Positions 44,660 to 55,302 of a stretch of DNA of 64,000 nucleotides are shown piece by piece. The position numbers and the translations under genes were made by a program. Origin of the DNA: an uncultured Victivallaceae bacterium (lineage in GTDB: Bacteria; Verrucomicrobiota; Lentisphaeria; Victivallales; Victivallaceae); NCBI GenBank assembly GCA_944392655.1, contig CALXXL010000006.1, forward strand, positions 1 to 64,000, given 5' to 3'. A model generated the notes under the pieces. It was not told where the DNA came from. It did not search any database and worked only from the letters and a program-made list of their open reading frames with translations. Within the stretch, counting starts at the first letter, position 1. Every line of letters begins with the position of its first letter.

Positions 44660-45856
44660 ATGAAAAAGAGCATTATCTCCGTACTGGCGGCCACTGCCGC
44701 AGCAACTGCGATTGCGGGCGGACCGCTGCCGAAAATCGAGGATCTGGACCGCTATATGACCATCAAGGAGCCGGATGAATCCGGATTTGTCTGGTACAAG
44801 CCGGATGTGAGCGAAGATTCGCCATTCAAATTAATCGGTTTCTACTGGTATGGTGAAGATCACATCTTCAACCGCCTGCCGCAGAAATCCGGCATTGAGT
44901 TTCCCAAAGGGGTAAAAGTACTTGCACAACATACTGCTGGTGGACAGGTGCGCTTCCGCACCAACAGCAAACGGGTGGCGGTGCGGGCGGAGACGACCGG
45001 ATTCGGTGCAATGAACCACATGGCGCAGACCGGCTCCGGCGGGTTTGACCTGTATGCCGGCAAAGGCACGGATCAGATATTTTTGAAGACCACCACTTAT
45101 CCGTTGAATGAAACAAAATTCACCTCAATCCTGTTTACCGAAGGCGATGGTGAAACGATGTACGACTTCACCTTGAATTTTCCGCTCTACAACGGAGTCA
45201 AATCGCTGGAGATCGGAGTAGATGCCGGAGCGGAGTTTGAAACGCCGCTGCCGTTCGTGGATGACCGTCCGATTGTCATCTACGGCACCAGCGTCACCCA
45301 GGGCGGCTGTGCATCGCGTCCGGGAAGTTTATTTACCAATATATTGAGCCGCCGGCTGAACCGTCCGTTCATCAATCTCGGATTCTCCGGCAACGGCTGC
45401 GGCGAACCGGAGATGGCGCATCTCATCAATTTGATCGACAACCCGGCTCTCATTATCATCGACTACGAAGGCAATGCGGATGAAGCTATGGACAAAACGC
45501 TTACGCCGTTTATGGAAATCCTGCGCAATCACGATCCGGATGTTCCGATACTTATCATGACCAGAATCCGTTCCGCCTTTGAAGCGTGGGGACACTCCAA
45601 CACCATGGCCGACCCGCGGGCGGAGAGAATGCAGATCCGCTATCAGCACCAGAAGAATGAATATGACAAATGGGTAGCCCGCGGCGATAAAAACATCTAT
45701 TTTCTCGATGGCGGCACGCTGTTGGGCGACGATTATGCCGACTGCACGGTAGACGGCATTCACCCGACCGATATGGGATTCTTCCGCATGGCTGACAATA
45801 TGGAGCCGGTTCTGCGCGATATTCTGGCGAAATATCCGGTTGAAAAGCAACAATAA
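44660..45856 (+). CDS. SGNH-family carbohydrate esterase (paralogue)
   Basis: A 398-residue paralogue of the genes at 41368 and 43328, with very high similarity over the whole length. Signal peptide at residues 1-19 (SVLAATAAATAIAGG). GGFDLYAG, GTSVTQGG with the catalytic serine, GFSGNGCG and DGIHPTDMGF are present. Sequence differs most in the middle (GMEFPKG-like and WGHSNTMAD regions), so substrate may differ. AAAGGA precedes the ATG. Its 5' end was copied to 42700. It is likely exported to act on polysaccharide esters. Confidence 0.85.
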   Translation: MKKSIISVLAATAAATAIAGGPLPKIEDLDRYMTIKEPDESGFVWYKPDVSEDSPFKLIGFYWYGEDHIFNRLPQKSGIEFPKGVKVLAQHTAGGQVRFRTNSKRVAVRAETTGFGAMNHMAQTGSGGFDLYAGKGTDQIFLKTTTYPLNETKFTSILFTEGDGETMYDFTLNFPLYNGVKSLEIGVDAGAEFETPLPFVDDRPIVIYGTSVTQGGCASRPGSLFTNILSRRLNRPFINLGFSGNGCGEPEMAHLINLIDNPALIIIDYEGNADEAMDKTLTPFMEILRNHDPDVPILIMTRIRSAFEAWGHSNTMADPRAERMQIRYQHQKNEYDKWVARGDKNIYFLDGGTLLGDDYADCTVDGIHPTDMGFFRMADNMEPVLRDILAKYPVEKQQ

Positions 45857-45892
45857 ACAGCCCCCCTTCCCGTTCCATCAAATATCGGATAT

Positions 45893-45930
45893 ATAAAAAA
45901 AACGCCGGGAATAAATCCCGGCGTTTTCCT
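45893..45930 (-). terminator. groL terminator (bidirectional)
   Basis: 10-bp stem AACGCCGGGA / TCCCGGCGTT with a 5-base loop. The minus strand has a long T run after it. It also serves the convergent esterase gene. Confidence 0.85.
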
Positions 45931-45970
45931 TTATTTCAGCCTGTTGCGGCTTTGCGGATCACCGCATGAA

Positions 45971-47617
<1,647 letters not shown>

Positions 47618-47654
47618 TTAAATATATATTAACTTTATCTTGATTCAAAATCCA

Positions 47655-47951
47655 TTATCCGACGATCGCGAGGATATCATCCTGGGAGATGACCTTGTAT
47701 TCCTTGCCGTCGATTTTTACTTCAGTGCCGCCGTAACGGCTGGTGAGAACGATATCGCCCACCTTGACATCAAATTCAACCTTCTTGCCGTTGTCATCGG
47801 TCTTGCCGGTGCCGAGGGCGATTACTTTATATTCCTGCGGTTTTTCCTTGGCGGTATCAGGAATAAAGATGCCGCCTTTCATCTGATTGGCGTCTTCCAC
47901 GATTTCCAAAAGAACACGGTCGCCCAGAGGTTTCACATTTACATTAGCCAT
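47655..47951 (-). CDS. groS: 10 kDa chaperonin GroES
   Basis: GroES is the co-chaperonin cap. It has 98 residues. The N-terminus [14 protein letters not shown] and mobile loop [15 protein letters not shown] are conserved, as is the C-terminal [11 protein letters not shown]. It precedes groL on the same strand. The gap from dnaK (48057) is 105 bp and holds a hairpin without a T run. No CIRCE inverted repeat is seen, unusual for PVC and Gram-positive groESL operons. Confidence 0.98.
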   Translation of the reverse strand: MANVNVKPLGDRVLLEIVEDANQMKGGIFIPDTAKEKPQEYKVIALGTGKTDDNGKKVEFDVKVGDIVLTSRYGGTEVKIDGKEYKVISQDDILAIVG

Positions 47952-48008
47952 TTTTAGACTCCTTTTTTTCAGTTTTTAATACATAATTGTTTGTTTTCAT
48001 ATCAAACA

Positions 48009-48045
48009 GGCTTCCGGCAACGGAGGTTGTCCATTGCCGGAAGCC
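48009..48045. repeat. Hairpin between dnaK and groS
   Basis: 12-bp stem GGCTTCCGGCAA / TTGCCGGAAGCC with a 13-base loop. No T tract follows on the minus strand, so it may be a processing or attenuation hairpin and not a full terminator. Confidence 0.6.
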
Positions 48046-48056
48046 CGGTTCAATCC

Positions 48057-49961
48057 TTACTTGTCGTCAACGACTTCAGCGTCAACGATATTGTCGTCAT
48101 CGTTCTTGCCGCCGGCCTGACCGCCGTTGTCCGCCGTGCTGCCGGAAGACTGCTGCTGTTGCTGCTGCTGGGAGTAGATCTCCTGACCGAGCTTCATCAG
48201 ATTTTCTTCCAGGCTCTTCATGGTAGCTTTCATAGCTTCAGTATCGTCGGCTTCGAGCTCTTTCTTAAGTTTGGCTATACCGTCTTCAACCGGAGCTTTG
48301 ACTTCCGGAGAGACCTTGTCGCCGAATTCCTTGAGCTGTTTTTCGACCTGATAAACCATCGAATCAGCCTGATTTTTGACCTCAATCTTTTCCTTCTGCG
48401 CCTTATCCTGTTCAGCATGAACCTTGGCGTCGTTCACCATCTTTTCGATCTCGTCATCATTCAAGCCGCTGTTGGCGGTAATGGTGATCTTCTGTTCCTT
48501 GCCGGTACCGCGGTCCTTGGCGGTAACGTGCAGAATACCGTTGGCGTCGATATCGAAAGTAACTTCGATCTGCGGGACTCCGCGCGGCGCCGGTGCGATA
48601 CCATCCAACCGGAAGTTACCGATGGTCTTGTTATCCGAAGCCATTTCACGTTCCCCCTGCAACACATGGATATCAACCGACGGCTGATTATCCGCGGCCG
48701 TACTGAACACCTGGCTCTTGCGGGCAGGAATCGTAGTGTTACGGTCAATTAAGCGAGTGAATACGCCGCCCAGCGTTTCAATACCGAGGGACAACGGAGT
48801 AACGTCGAGCAGAACCACGTCATTGACTTCGCCGCCGAGCACACCGCCCTGAATTGCAGCGCCGCAGGCCACAACTTCGTCCGGGTTTACCCCCTTGTGC
48901 GGTTCTTTACCGAAGATGCTCTTGGCTTCGTCCTGAACTTTCGGCATACGGGTCATACCGCCGACCATAATAACTTCCTTGATATCGCTGCTGGAAATGC
49001 CTGCGTCTCTCACGCAGTTCCGGCACGGAATTTCAGTACGCTTAATCAGGTCATCAACCTGTTTTTCCAGTTCGGAACGGGTCAGGGTGATGTTGAGATG
49101 CAACGGACCATCAGCATTCATAGTAATGAACGGCAGATTGATTTCGGTGCTCATGCTGCTGGAAAGTTCGCATTTCGCCTTTTCGGCAGCTTCCTTAAGC
49201 CGCTGCAACGCCTGAGAATCCTTACGCAGGTCGATAGAGTTTTCGGCTTTGAATTTTTCCGCCAGGAAATCGATCAGTTTCTGGTCAAAGTCATCCCCGC
49301 CGAGGTGGGTATCACCGTTGGTGGATTTAACTTCAAACACGCCGTCGCCGATTTCGAGGATGGATATATCGAACGTACCGCCGCCGAGGTCGTATACCGC
49401 AACGACTTCTTCCGATTTCTTATCCAGACCGTAGGCCAGAGCCGCGGCAGTCGGTTCATTCACGATACGCAGAACTTCCAGACCGGCGATCTTACCGGCG
49501 TCTTTGGTCGCCTGACGCTGACTGTCGTTAAAATAAGCCGGAACGGTGATAACCGCCTGCTTGATCTCTTCGCCCAGGTAGGCTTCCGCATCGGCTTTCA
49601 GCTTCTGCAGAATCATCGCGGAAATTTCCGGCGGTGAATAGAGTTTGTCGCCGATCTTGATATAAGCGTCGCCGTTCTTCGCTTCCACGATTTCATACGG
49701 TACGCTTTCGCGTTCGATGTCAACTTCCTTGAAGCGGCGTCCCATAAAACGCTTTACAGAGAACACCGTGTTCTTGGGGTTGGTTACCGCCTGACGTTTG
49801 GCCAGCTGACCGACCAGACGTTCACCACTCTTGGTAAAAGCAACTACCGACGGGGTAGTGCGGTTGCCTTCCGCATTCGGAATAACCTTGGCTTCCCCGT
49901 GTTCCATTACCGCCATACAACTGTTGGTGGTACCTAAGTCAATACCTAAAATCTTGCTCAT
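48057..49961 (-). CDS. dnaK: Hsp70 chaperone DnaK
   Basis: A 634-residue Hsp70. The N-terminal ATPase includes [25 protein letters not shown], and [11 protein letters not shown]. The substrate domain includes [14 protein letters not shown]. The C-terminal lid ends in a Q-rich linker (seven Q) and DAEVVDDK. The ATG is preceded by AAGGAG eight bases away. A perfect sigma-54 promoter lies 55 bp upstream. No dnaJ, grpE or hrcA gene is in the window. The gene follows rsmE after 196 bp and precedes groS. Confidence 0.98.
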   Translation of the reverse strand: MSKILGIDLGTTNSCMAVMEHGEAKVIPNAEGNRTTPSVVAFTKSGERLVGQLAKRQAVTNPKNTVFSVKRFMGRRFKEVDIERESVPYEIVEAKNGDAYIKIGDKLYSPPEISAMILQKLKADAEAYLGEEIKQAVITVPAYFNDSQRQATKDAGKIAGLEVLRIVNEPTAAALAYGLDKKSEEVVAVYDLGGGTFDISILEIGDGVFEVKSTNGDTHLGGDDFDQKLIDFLAEKFKAENSIDLRKDSQALQRLKEAAEKAKCELSSSMSTEINLPFITMNADGPLHLNITLTRSELEKQVDDLIKRTEIPCRNCVRDAGISSSDIKEVIMVGGMTRMPKVQDEAKSIFGKEPHKGVNPDEVVACGAAIQGGVLGGEVNDVVLLDVTPLSLGIETLGGVFTRLIDRNTTIPARKSQVFSTAADNQPSVDIHVLQGEREMASDNKTIGNFRLDGIAPAPRGVPQIEVTFDIDANGILHVTAKDRGTGKEQKITITANSGLNDDEIEKMVNDAKVHAEQDKAQKEKIEVKNQADSMVYQVEKQLKEFGDKVSPEVKAPVEDGIAKLKKELEADDTEAMKATMKSLEENLMKLGQEIYSQQQQQQQSSGSTADNGGQAGGKNDDDNIVDAEVVDDK

Positions 49962-50015
49962 GATACTTTCTCCTTTTTATTTAAATTTTATTTTTTTCGC
50001 AAACACCTGTCTATT

Positions 50016-50033
50016 TAGCAAACCCCGTGCCAA
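50016..50033 (-). promoter_or_regulatory. Sigma-54 (-24/-12) promoter of dnaK
   Basis: On the minus strand the sequence TTGGCACGGGGTTTGCTA fits the RpoN consensus TGGCACG-N4-TTGCW exactly. GG at -24 and GC at -12 are 10 bp apart, as required. The predicted start would be about position 50005, leaving a 44-nt leader with AAGGAG. It is the only clear -24/-12 site I found in an intergenic region. Confidence 0.8.
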
Positions 50034-50041
50034 CTTTGCAT

Positions 50042-50053
50042 TTTGAGCTCAAA
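50042..50053. promoter_or_regulatory. 12-bp palindrome upstream of the sigma-54 site
   Basis: TTTGAGCTCAAA is a perfect palindrome about 42 bp upstream of the predicted dnaK transcription start. Function unknown; it may be chance. Confidence 0.35.
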
Positions 50054-50101
50054 TTGACCGTGAATGCCGGATAGGGCAAGGTAAAAAAGAGAAAAAACGC
50101 G

Positions 50102-50131
50102 CACAATGTGTCACAATGCGTCACAATGTGT
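50102..50131. repeat. Three 10-bp tandem repeats, enhancer candidate
   Basis: CACAATGTGT, CACAATGCGT and CACAATGTGT follow without gaps (one change). The 10-bp spacing puts each on the same DNA face. They lie about 97-126 bp upstream of the predicted start, a usual place for activator sites of sigma-54 promoters. Confidence 0.6.
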
Positions 50132-50141
50132 GCCAAAAGTA

Positions 50142-50160
50142 TGACACAAAATCTGTGTCA
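50142..50160. promoter_or_regulatory. TGACACA-N5-TGTGTCA inverted repeat
   Basis: Perfect 7-bp arms with a 5-bp centre, overlapping the rsmE stop codon. It lies about 137-155 bp upstream of the predicted dnaK start. It has no T run and so is not a terminator. With the tandem repeats it may bind an activator. Confidence 0.5.
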
Positions 50161-50868
50161 CAGCAGTTTCCCAAGCAGGAATGAGAGCGCAACTTCGCTT
50201 CTGAGTATGCGTGGCCCCAGAGAAACTCTTGTTGCCCCCTGCTCCGTCAGCAGTTGAATCTCATAGTCGGTAAATCCGCCTTCCGGACCGAGGCAGACAA
50301 CGGTTTCCCGGTCATGAACCGGCTTAATCTCATCCGCGTCAGGTGCGGGGTGGAATGCGAGCAATTCTCTGCCCGCGGCCAATCCCGGCAGGATATCTTC
50401 GGCAAAAGGTTTAAAGAAACGGTGGAAATGAATTTGCCATGGGACGGTGTCCACACACTGTTCCAGCGCGAGACGCATCTCCTGATTGAGAAAATCCGGT
50501 TCGAGAAACGGCGAATCCCAGTAGCTCTTCTCCACCTTGAATGTGCCGATAAAATGAAACTCCTTGACTCCGAGCGTTCCGGCATAATGGAGCATTTTGC
50601 GCAAAGTTTTCGGGCGCGGGAGCGCGCTGACCAGAATCAAAGGCGCAGCCGGAGGCGGAGGCGCGGCAAGTTGCAGTTCAATCGTGAGCGAATCCGCATC
50701 CAGCCGGGTTATCAGTCCGGTGCCGATATTGCCGTTCAAAAGACCGCATTTGCACTCATCCCCGGTTTTCTTGCGCAGCTGTCCTCTGATATGGTCGAAC
50801 CGCCGTCCGGTAATGACGGCGCGGGAGCCGTCAATCAAATCACAATTTTCAATCAGAATCATATTCAT
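50158..50868 (-). CDS. rsmE: 16S rRNA m3U1498 methyltransferase
   Basis: RsmE methylates U1498 of 16S rRNA. It has about 236 residues and a SPOUT fold. The knot motif VCLGPEGGFTDYEI and the C-terminal SLGPRILRSEVA are characteristic. The N-terminal PUA-like domain includes DHIRGQLRKKTGDE. The ribosome site is not clear, and an in-frame ATG two codons later is as good. It precedes dnaK by 196 bp on the same strand and is divergent from the HD gene. Confidence is high. Confidence 0.93.
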   Translation of the reverse strand: MNMILIENCDLIDGSRAVITGRRFDHIRGQLRKKTGDECKCGLLNGNIGTGLITRLDADSLTIELQLAAPPPPAAPLILVSALPRPKTLRKMLHYAGTLGVKEFHFIGTFKVEKSYWDSPFLEPDFLNQEMRLALEQCVDTVPWQIHFHRFFKPFAEDILPGLAAGRELLAFHPAPDADEIKPVHDRETVVCLGPEGGFTDYEIQLLTEQGATRVSLGPRILRSEVALSFLLGKLL

Positions 50869-50906
50869 ATTTTATAATATAGAACCGGGAACCCGCATTA
50901 CAACCC

Positions 50907-50935
50907 TTGCAAGCTGAAATTCCAGGCGGTATATT
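50907..50935 (+). promoter_or_regulatory. Promoter of the HD hydrolase gene
   Basis: TTGCAA, 17 bp, TATATT, 30 bp before the ATG at 50965. Confidence 0.65.
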
Positions 50936-50964
50936 ATTATTTCATCTGAGACGGGATTGATATT

Positions 50965-51741
50965 ATGGAATTGACAACAGTTTTTCAGAATTACGCAAAG
51001 AGTTTTCTCTGCGGCCGGGCGGATTTTGACGGCAATATTGAGCTGAAGCGGACTCATTCATTCCGGGTTATGTCGCTTGCGGCCAAAATCGCGCGGGCGG
51101 AAAAGGCGGACGAAAATGATTTCCGGCTTGCCGTAACCGCCGGTCTGCTGCACGACTACGGGCGCTTTGAACAGTACAGGCAGTTTGAGACCTTTGCCGA
51201 CGCCCGCAGCATCGATCACGGCGAACTGGGGGCAAGACTGCTGAAAGAGCACAATGTATTGCATGATTTTTCCTCCCGGGATGCGGAGTGGATTATTACC
51301 GCGGTGCGCTGTCACAATATGCGGGAGCTGCCGGCAGAACTGTCCGGCAAAGCGCTGTGGCTTACCCAGATTGTCCGGGATGCGGACAAAATCGACATTA
51401 TCGAGCTGGTACTCAGCTATTACGCCAGCAATCTGGACAATCCGCAGGTGACGCTGGGTTTGTCGCCGGAAAAACGGCTGTCCCCCGCCATTGTAAGCGC
51501 CGCCATACAGGGGAAAGCGCCGGATTACCGTGATCTGCGGACCTTTTACGACTTTGCCGTAACCAAGCTGTCATGGTTTGCCGGACTCTATTTTGACTGG
51601 AGCAGGCGTGAGTTTCTGCGCCGCGCCTATCCGGAAAGAATCATCGGCTTTATTGCCGGAATACCGGGGGCGGAGGAGATTACCGCCGCGTTTGCCGGAA
51701 TGGTAAAAAACGCCGGTATTGAGTATGAGTTGAACCTTTAA
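50965..51741 (+). CDS. HD-domain phosphohydrolase
   Basis: A 258-residue HD-superfamily metal phosphohydrolase. The HD pair is in GLLHDYGRF near residue 60; the first His is in KRTHSFRV and the last Asp in RDADKIDI. Members act on nucleotides or cyclic nucleotides, or are simple phosphatases. Target unknown. GGGA is the best ribosome site. It is divergent from rsmE and its promoter is clear. Confidence 0.85.
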   Translation: MELTTVFQNYAKSFLCGRADFDGNIELKRTHSFRVMSLAAKIARAEKADENDFRLAVTAGLLHDYGRFEQYRQFETFADARSIDHGELGARLLKEHNVLHDFSSRDAEWIITAVRCHNMRELPAELSGKALWLTQIVRDADKIDIIELVLSYYASNLDNPQVTLGLSPEKRLSPAIVSAAIQGKAPDYRDLRTFYDFAVTKLSWFAGLYFDWSRREFLRRAYPERIIGFIAGIPGAEEITAAFAGMVKNAGIEYELNL

Positions 51742-51843
51742 TAACTTTTACTCTTTTTTTCATTTGCTGAAATGCTTATTGTGGTGTAAATTGATAATAA
51801 AACAGTTAGTCTGATAAAAGATGATATTGAAAGGCGGTCTTTT

Positions 51844-52419
51844 ATGTATTTGAAAAAACTATTTGTATTCTGCGCCGCGGCGACTGCGGCACTCCTCACT
51901 GGCTGCGCCAGAGATGTGGTGATTCCGGAAGTCATGCAGCTGCCGGTGGACGGCAAAATCTACACCCGGTGCAACATCTGGTTCACCAATCCTGAAGATA
52001 TCAGCTGTCTCAATTATCAGGAAGGGCGTATTCTGCCTATCGGCAGTGAAATTGTGCCGGTATCGGCAACGGAAAAAGAGATCGTCTTTACTTCCGGCGA
52101 TGTGGAATATACGATCAATTTCGATGCGGATGAGATGATGATTCCGGTTGAAAGCTATATAGAAAGAATTTTCACGCTGGAACCGGTAGATGTGCTTCTG
52201 GCAGATGTATCGCCGGAAAATCAGGCGCGCATAAAATCCGGAGCTGTTATTCCCGGCATGTCGCGTGACGAAGTAATTTTTGCTTTCGGTTATCCGGCGG
52301 CCGGCAGAACGCCAAATCTCTCCAACACCAGTTATCTGTATTATCAGAGCAAGGATCGCACCTTCCGGGTGGTATTCAGCGGAGATGAAGTGCGCAATAT
52401 TATTCCGCCGCTCAACTGA
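51844..52419 (+). CDS. Lipoprotein with BamE-like C-terminal region
   Basis: A 191-residue exported lipoprotein with lipobox LTGC at residue 21. The C-terminal part, GAVIPGMSRDEVIFAFGYPA, resembles the SmpA/BamE pattern (G.v..GMs..ev....G.P). It is not certain to be BamE, whose normal length is shorter. AAAGGCGGTC precedes the ATG. It lies 24 bp before the UDP-glucuronate decarboxylase gene and could be cotranscribed. The N-terminal domain is unassigned. Confidence 0.65.
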   Translation: MYLKKLFVFCAAATAALLTGCARDVVIPEVMQLPVDGKIYTRCNIWFTNPEDISCLNYQEGRILPIGSEIVPVSATEKEIVFTSGDVEYTINFDADEMMIPVESYIERIFTLEPVDVLLADVSPENQARIKSGAVIPGMSRDEVIFAFGYPAAGRTPNLSNTSYLYYQSKDRTFRVVFSGDEVRNIIPPLN

Positions 52420-52443
52420 TTTTTGGGAAGGCCAAAAGTAATC

Positions 52444-53394
52444 ATGTGCGCCAAGAAGACGGTTCTGGTAACCGGCGGCGGCGGATTCATCGGGTCTCAT
52501 TTATGCGACCGTCTTATTCAGGATGGACACGATGTAATCTGCGCCGACAACTTTTTCACCGGTTCCAAAGAGAATATCAAACACCTGCTGGGCAATCCGG
52601 CGTTTGAACTTATCCGGCACGATATCACTCATCCTCTGCTGCTGGAGGTGGATGCAATATACAATCTGGCCTGTCCGGCCTCTCCGGTGCAGTATCAGTT
52701 CAATCCGGTTCACACGGTAAAGACCTGCGTATTAGGGGCAATCAATATGCTTGGCATGGCAAAACGGCTGGGGGTGCCGGTATTGCAGGCCTCCACCAGC
52801 GAAATCTACGGTAATCCGGCGGTGCATCCGCAGAAAGAGGATTACTGGGGGAATGTAAACTGCATCGGGCCGCGCAGCTGTTACGACGAGGGCAAACGGT
52901 GTGCGGAAACGCTCTTCTTCGACTATCACCGCGAATGGGATGTCGCCATAAAAGTTGTCCGGATATTCAACACTTACGGATCGCGGATGCGTCCGGATGA
53001 CGGGCGTGTAGTCAGCAACTTCATTGTCCAGGCGTTGAAAAATCAGCCCATCACAATATACGGCAACGGCGAACAGACCCGGAGCTTCTGTTATATCAGC
53101 GATCTGATCGAAGGGCTGGTACGGATGATGAATACGCCGAAAGAGGTCACCGGCCCGGTCAATCTCGGTAATCCCAGTGAATTCACCATGCTGGAACTGG
53201 CAAAACTGATTATTGAGTTGACCAACTCAAACTCTGAGCTGATATTCAAGCCCCTGCCTGCCGATGACCCGTTCCGGCGCAAGCCGGATATAACATTGGC
53301 GGGAAAGCTCCTGGACTGGCGTCCGCAGGTACAGCTGCGCGAGGGGTTGACCAAAACAATTGAATATTTTGCATCAACGCTGGAGATACAATAA
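52444..53394 (+). CDS. UDP-glucuronic acid decarboxylase-like NAD-dependent SDR
   Basis: A 316-residue extended short-chain dehydrogenase. The NAD motif is [12 protein letters not shown]. The catalytic YxxxK is in SCYDEGKR, with the serine in STSEIYGNP. The region [18 protein letters not shown] is typical of UDP-xylose synthase. It should convert UDP-glucuronate to UDP-xylose for cell-surface polysaccharide. ATG 52444 is preferred over an upstream TTG. murF begins directly after its stop codon. Confidence 0.88.
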   Translation: MCAKKTVLVTGGGGFIGSHLCDRLIQDGHDVICADNFFTGSKENIKHLLGNPAFELIRHDITHPLLLEVDAIYNLACPASPVQYQFNPVHTVKTCVLGAINMLGMAKRLGVPVLQASTSEIYGNPAVHPQKEDYWGNVNCIGPRSCYDEGKRCAETLFFDYHREWDVAIKVVRIFNTYGSRMRPDDGRVVSNFIVQALKNQPITIYGNGEQTRSFCYISDLIEGLVRMMNTPKEVTGPVNLGNPSEFTMLELAKLIIELTNSNSELIFKPLPADDPFRRKPDITLAGKLLDWRPQVQLREGLTKTIEYFASTLEIQ

Positions 53395-54813
53395 ATGAGT
53401 GCAATTTTTTCAGGTCAGGAGTTGACTGCTGCCAGTGGCGGCAAATGGCTCCCGGCACCACCTGCTGCTGAAGCGGTGTTTTCCATTGCCACCGACAGTC
53501 GCCGGGATTGTACCGGCACACTGTTTCTTGCGCTCAAGGGAGAGAATTTTGACGGCCACAACTGTTTGGCGCAGGCGTTGGAACGCGGTGCGGCGGCATT
53601 GTGCGTAGAATCGCCGCATGCGGAGGAAGCGGCAGCTCTGGGCGTGCCGGTTCTGGTGGTTGGTTCAACCATGAAAGCATACCATAATATCGCCCGTTTT
53701 CACCGTCTGAGATTTAAGGATTTAACGGTAATCGGACTGACTGGCAGCGTAGGCAAAACCAGCGTCAAGGAGATGTTGCGGGCAATCTGCACCGCCGCCT
53801 GCGATGGCAATGGCGATGCGGTACTGGCCACTCCCGGCAACCGGAACAATCACTTCGGTGTGCCGGACACACTGCTTATGCTGACGGAAAATCACCGTTA
53901 TGCTGTAATTGAAATGGGGACGTCGGGTCCGGGGGAGATCGCCGTTTTGACTGAAATGGTCGAACCCGATGTTGCCTTGGTTAATTCAATCGCCGCCTGC
54001 CATCTGGAACGCTTAAAGACGCTTGATGGAGTGGCGCTGGAAAAATCCCAGATCTTCTCTGCGTTAAAGCCGGCAGGGATCGGCGTTATACCGGCCGATT
54101 CGCCCGGACACAATATATTAAAAGCGGCGCTGCCGGTTCGCCGGAGAATGGAGTTCGGCCACGGTGGCACAGTGGACTACCGTTATCTCGGCGGCAATCT
54201 TTCCGGCAGTGCGGTGATGCTGAAATTTCCGGATGGCAGAGAGTATGAACTTATCTGGCGCTTGTCCGGCAAACATCAGGCGGTCAACGCCTCGGCGGCG
54301 GCAACGGCCGGAATTGCGTTGGGGTTATCTCCGGAGACAATCCTCAAGGGTCTGGCGAATACGGAATTGCCGGGGATGCGGATGAACGTGATAAAATGTA
54401 ACGGGGCAAACTGGATTCTTGACGCCTACAATGCCAATCCCGAAAGTATGCGGGCGGCGTTAAGCTGGCTGTCGGACTTTACAGAACCGGATAAGACGCT
54501 GGTAATACTTGGCGACATGCTTGAGCTTGGAGCGTCGGAACAGCTGGAGCACTATCATATTCTGGCGGAACTTGTCCGCCGGCTGCCGGATGCGGCGGTA
54601 ATACTGGTTGGTGCGGCGATGAGCAACGCCGCCGGACTGCTGCCGCCGTCGCTGCAGGAAAAGTGGCAGACCTTCGACTCCTCCGAAGCGGCGGCGACAG
54701 CGGTTGCCGCAACAGTTCACCCCGAGTGGAACATACTGGTAAAAGGCTCGCGCGGCATAATGCTGGAGAAAGCGGTGCCGGAAGAGGTAAAGAGGTGTGC
54801 TGATGGCCGGTGA
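53395..54813 (+). CDS. murF: UDP-MurNAc-tripeptide D-Ala-D-Ala ligase
   Basis: MurF adds D-Ala-D-Ala to UDP-MurNAc-tripeptide, the last cytosolic step of peptidoglycan precursor synthesis. It has about 472 residues. The ATP loop is GSVGKTSVKEML. NAVALVNS and the C-terminal Mur ligase domain (LDAYNANPESMRAAL, LGDMLELG) are conserved. The start codon follows the previous stop codon directly. An 11-bp overlap links it to the next gene. Other mur/fts genes are not nearby. Confidence 0.95.
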   Translation: MSAIFSGQELTAASGGKWLPAPPAAEAVFSIATDSRRDCTGTLFLALKGENFDGHNCLAQALERGAAALCVESPHAEEAAALGVPVLVVGSTMKAYHNIARFHRLRFKDLTVIGLTGSVGKTSVKEMLRAICTAACDGNGDAVLATPGNRNNHFGVPDTLLMLTENHRYAVIEMGTSGPGEIAVLTEMVEPDVALVNSIAACHLERLKTLDGVALEKSQIFSALKPAGIGVIPADSPGHNILKAALPVRRRMEFGHGGTVDYRYLGGNLSGSAVMLKFPDGREYELIWRLSGKHQAVNASAAATAGIALGLSPETILKGLANTELPGMRMNVIKCNGANWILDAYNANPESMRAALSWLSDFTEPDKTLVILGDMLELGASEQLEHYHILAELVRRLPDAAVILVGAAMSNAAGLLPPSLQEKWQTFDSSEAAATAVAATVHPEWNILVKGSRGIMLEKAVPEEVKRCADGR

Positions 54814-55189
54814 GGATTTCTTTATTATCGGGCGCCGGCCGCTGACCGAGGCGGAAGCGACCTGCCGTTACATATTTCTCGATTTTGACGGAGCAAGAAC
54901 CCGCCCCGGCGTAGCACATACGATTCCGGTTCCCAGCGAAGCCAAGCTGAATGCGGAAAGCATTGAACGGATTCTGGCCACGTTGAACGATGTCTTTGCC
55001 TCCCAGCAGATCAGATTTGTCAACGAGGAGCCGGAAGCCAGTTATCACACCATTCATGTTGACGCCCCCGACCCGGATAAAGTGGTGGATATCGATGCGG
55101 TGGTTGAAGAGCCCGATTCAGAACGCAAACTTATTGAATCGATTGCCGCCCGTGCCGAAGAGATGCTGAAAGAGAAACAGCGGCGTTAA
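54803..55189 (+). CDS. Small hypothetical protein after murF
   Basis: A 128-residue cytosolic protein with no family I recognise. It is acidic, with a helical C-terminus RKLIESIAARAEEMLKEKQRR. The start at ATG 54803 is supported by GAGG six bases upstream. It overlaps the 3' end of murF by 11 bp and is followed by a terminator. The coupling to murF suggests a linked role, unproved. Confidence 0.55.
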   Translation: MAGEDFFIIGRRPLTEAEATCRYIFLDFDGARTRPGVAHTIPVPSEAKLNAESIERILATLNDVFASQQIRFVNEEPEASYHTIHVDAPDPDKVVDIDAVVEEPDSERKLIESIAARAEEMLKEKQRR

Positions 55190-55212
55190 ACATCTGCAAC
55201 AAGTGTAACTGA

Positions 55213-55240
55213 AAAGCCGGAGTAGTATCCGGCTTTTTTT
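55213..55240 (+). terminator. Terminator of the murF operon
   Basis: AAAGCCGGA / TCCGGCTTT stem with a T run. Confidence 0.85.
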
Positions 55241-55244
55241 GCAT

Positions 55245-55281
55245 ATAAAAAAACGGCGTACGGATAATCCATACGCCGTTT
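55245..55281 (-). terminator. serA terminator
   Basis: AAACGGCGTA / TACGCCGTTT stem, with an A run on the plus strand giving a T run on the minus strand. Confidence 0.85.
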
Positions 55282-55302
55282 CATTTTGCAATATTGCGTT
55301 AT

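Larger units (their letters stand above)
43261..44700. repeat. Direct repeat copy B, identical core
   Basis: Second copy of the 1440-bp segment, offset 1960 from 41301-42740. The first difference on the right is at 44701. Confidence 0.9.

Noticed and set aside
41301-44700. Insertion sequence or transposon
   Set aside because: The repeat has no transposase, no terminal inverted repeats and no target-site duplication; it contains ordinary genes.
47952-50157. CIRCE (TTAGCACTC-N9-GAGTGCTAA) before groS or dnaK
   Set aside because: Read both gaps on both strands; no such inverted repeat found.
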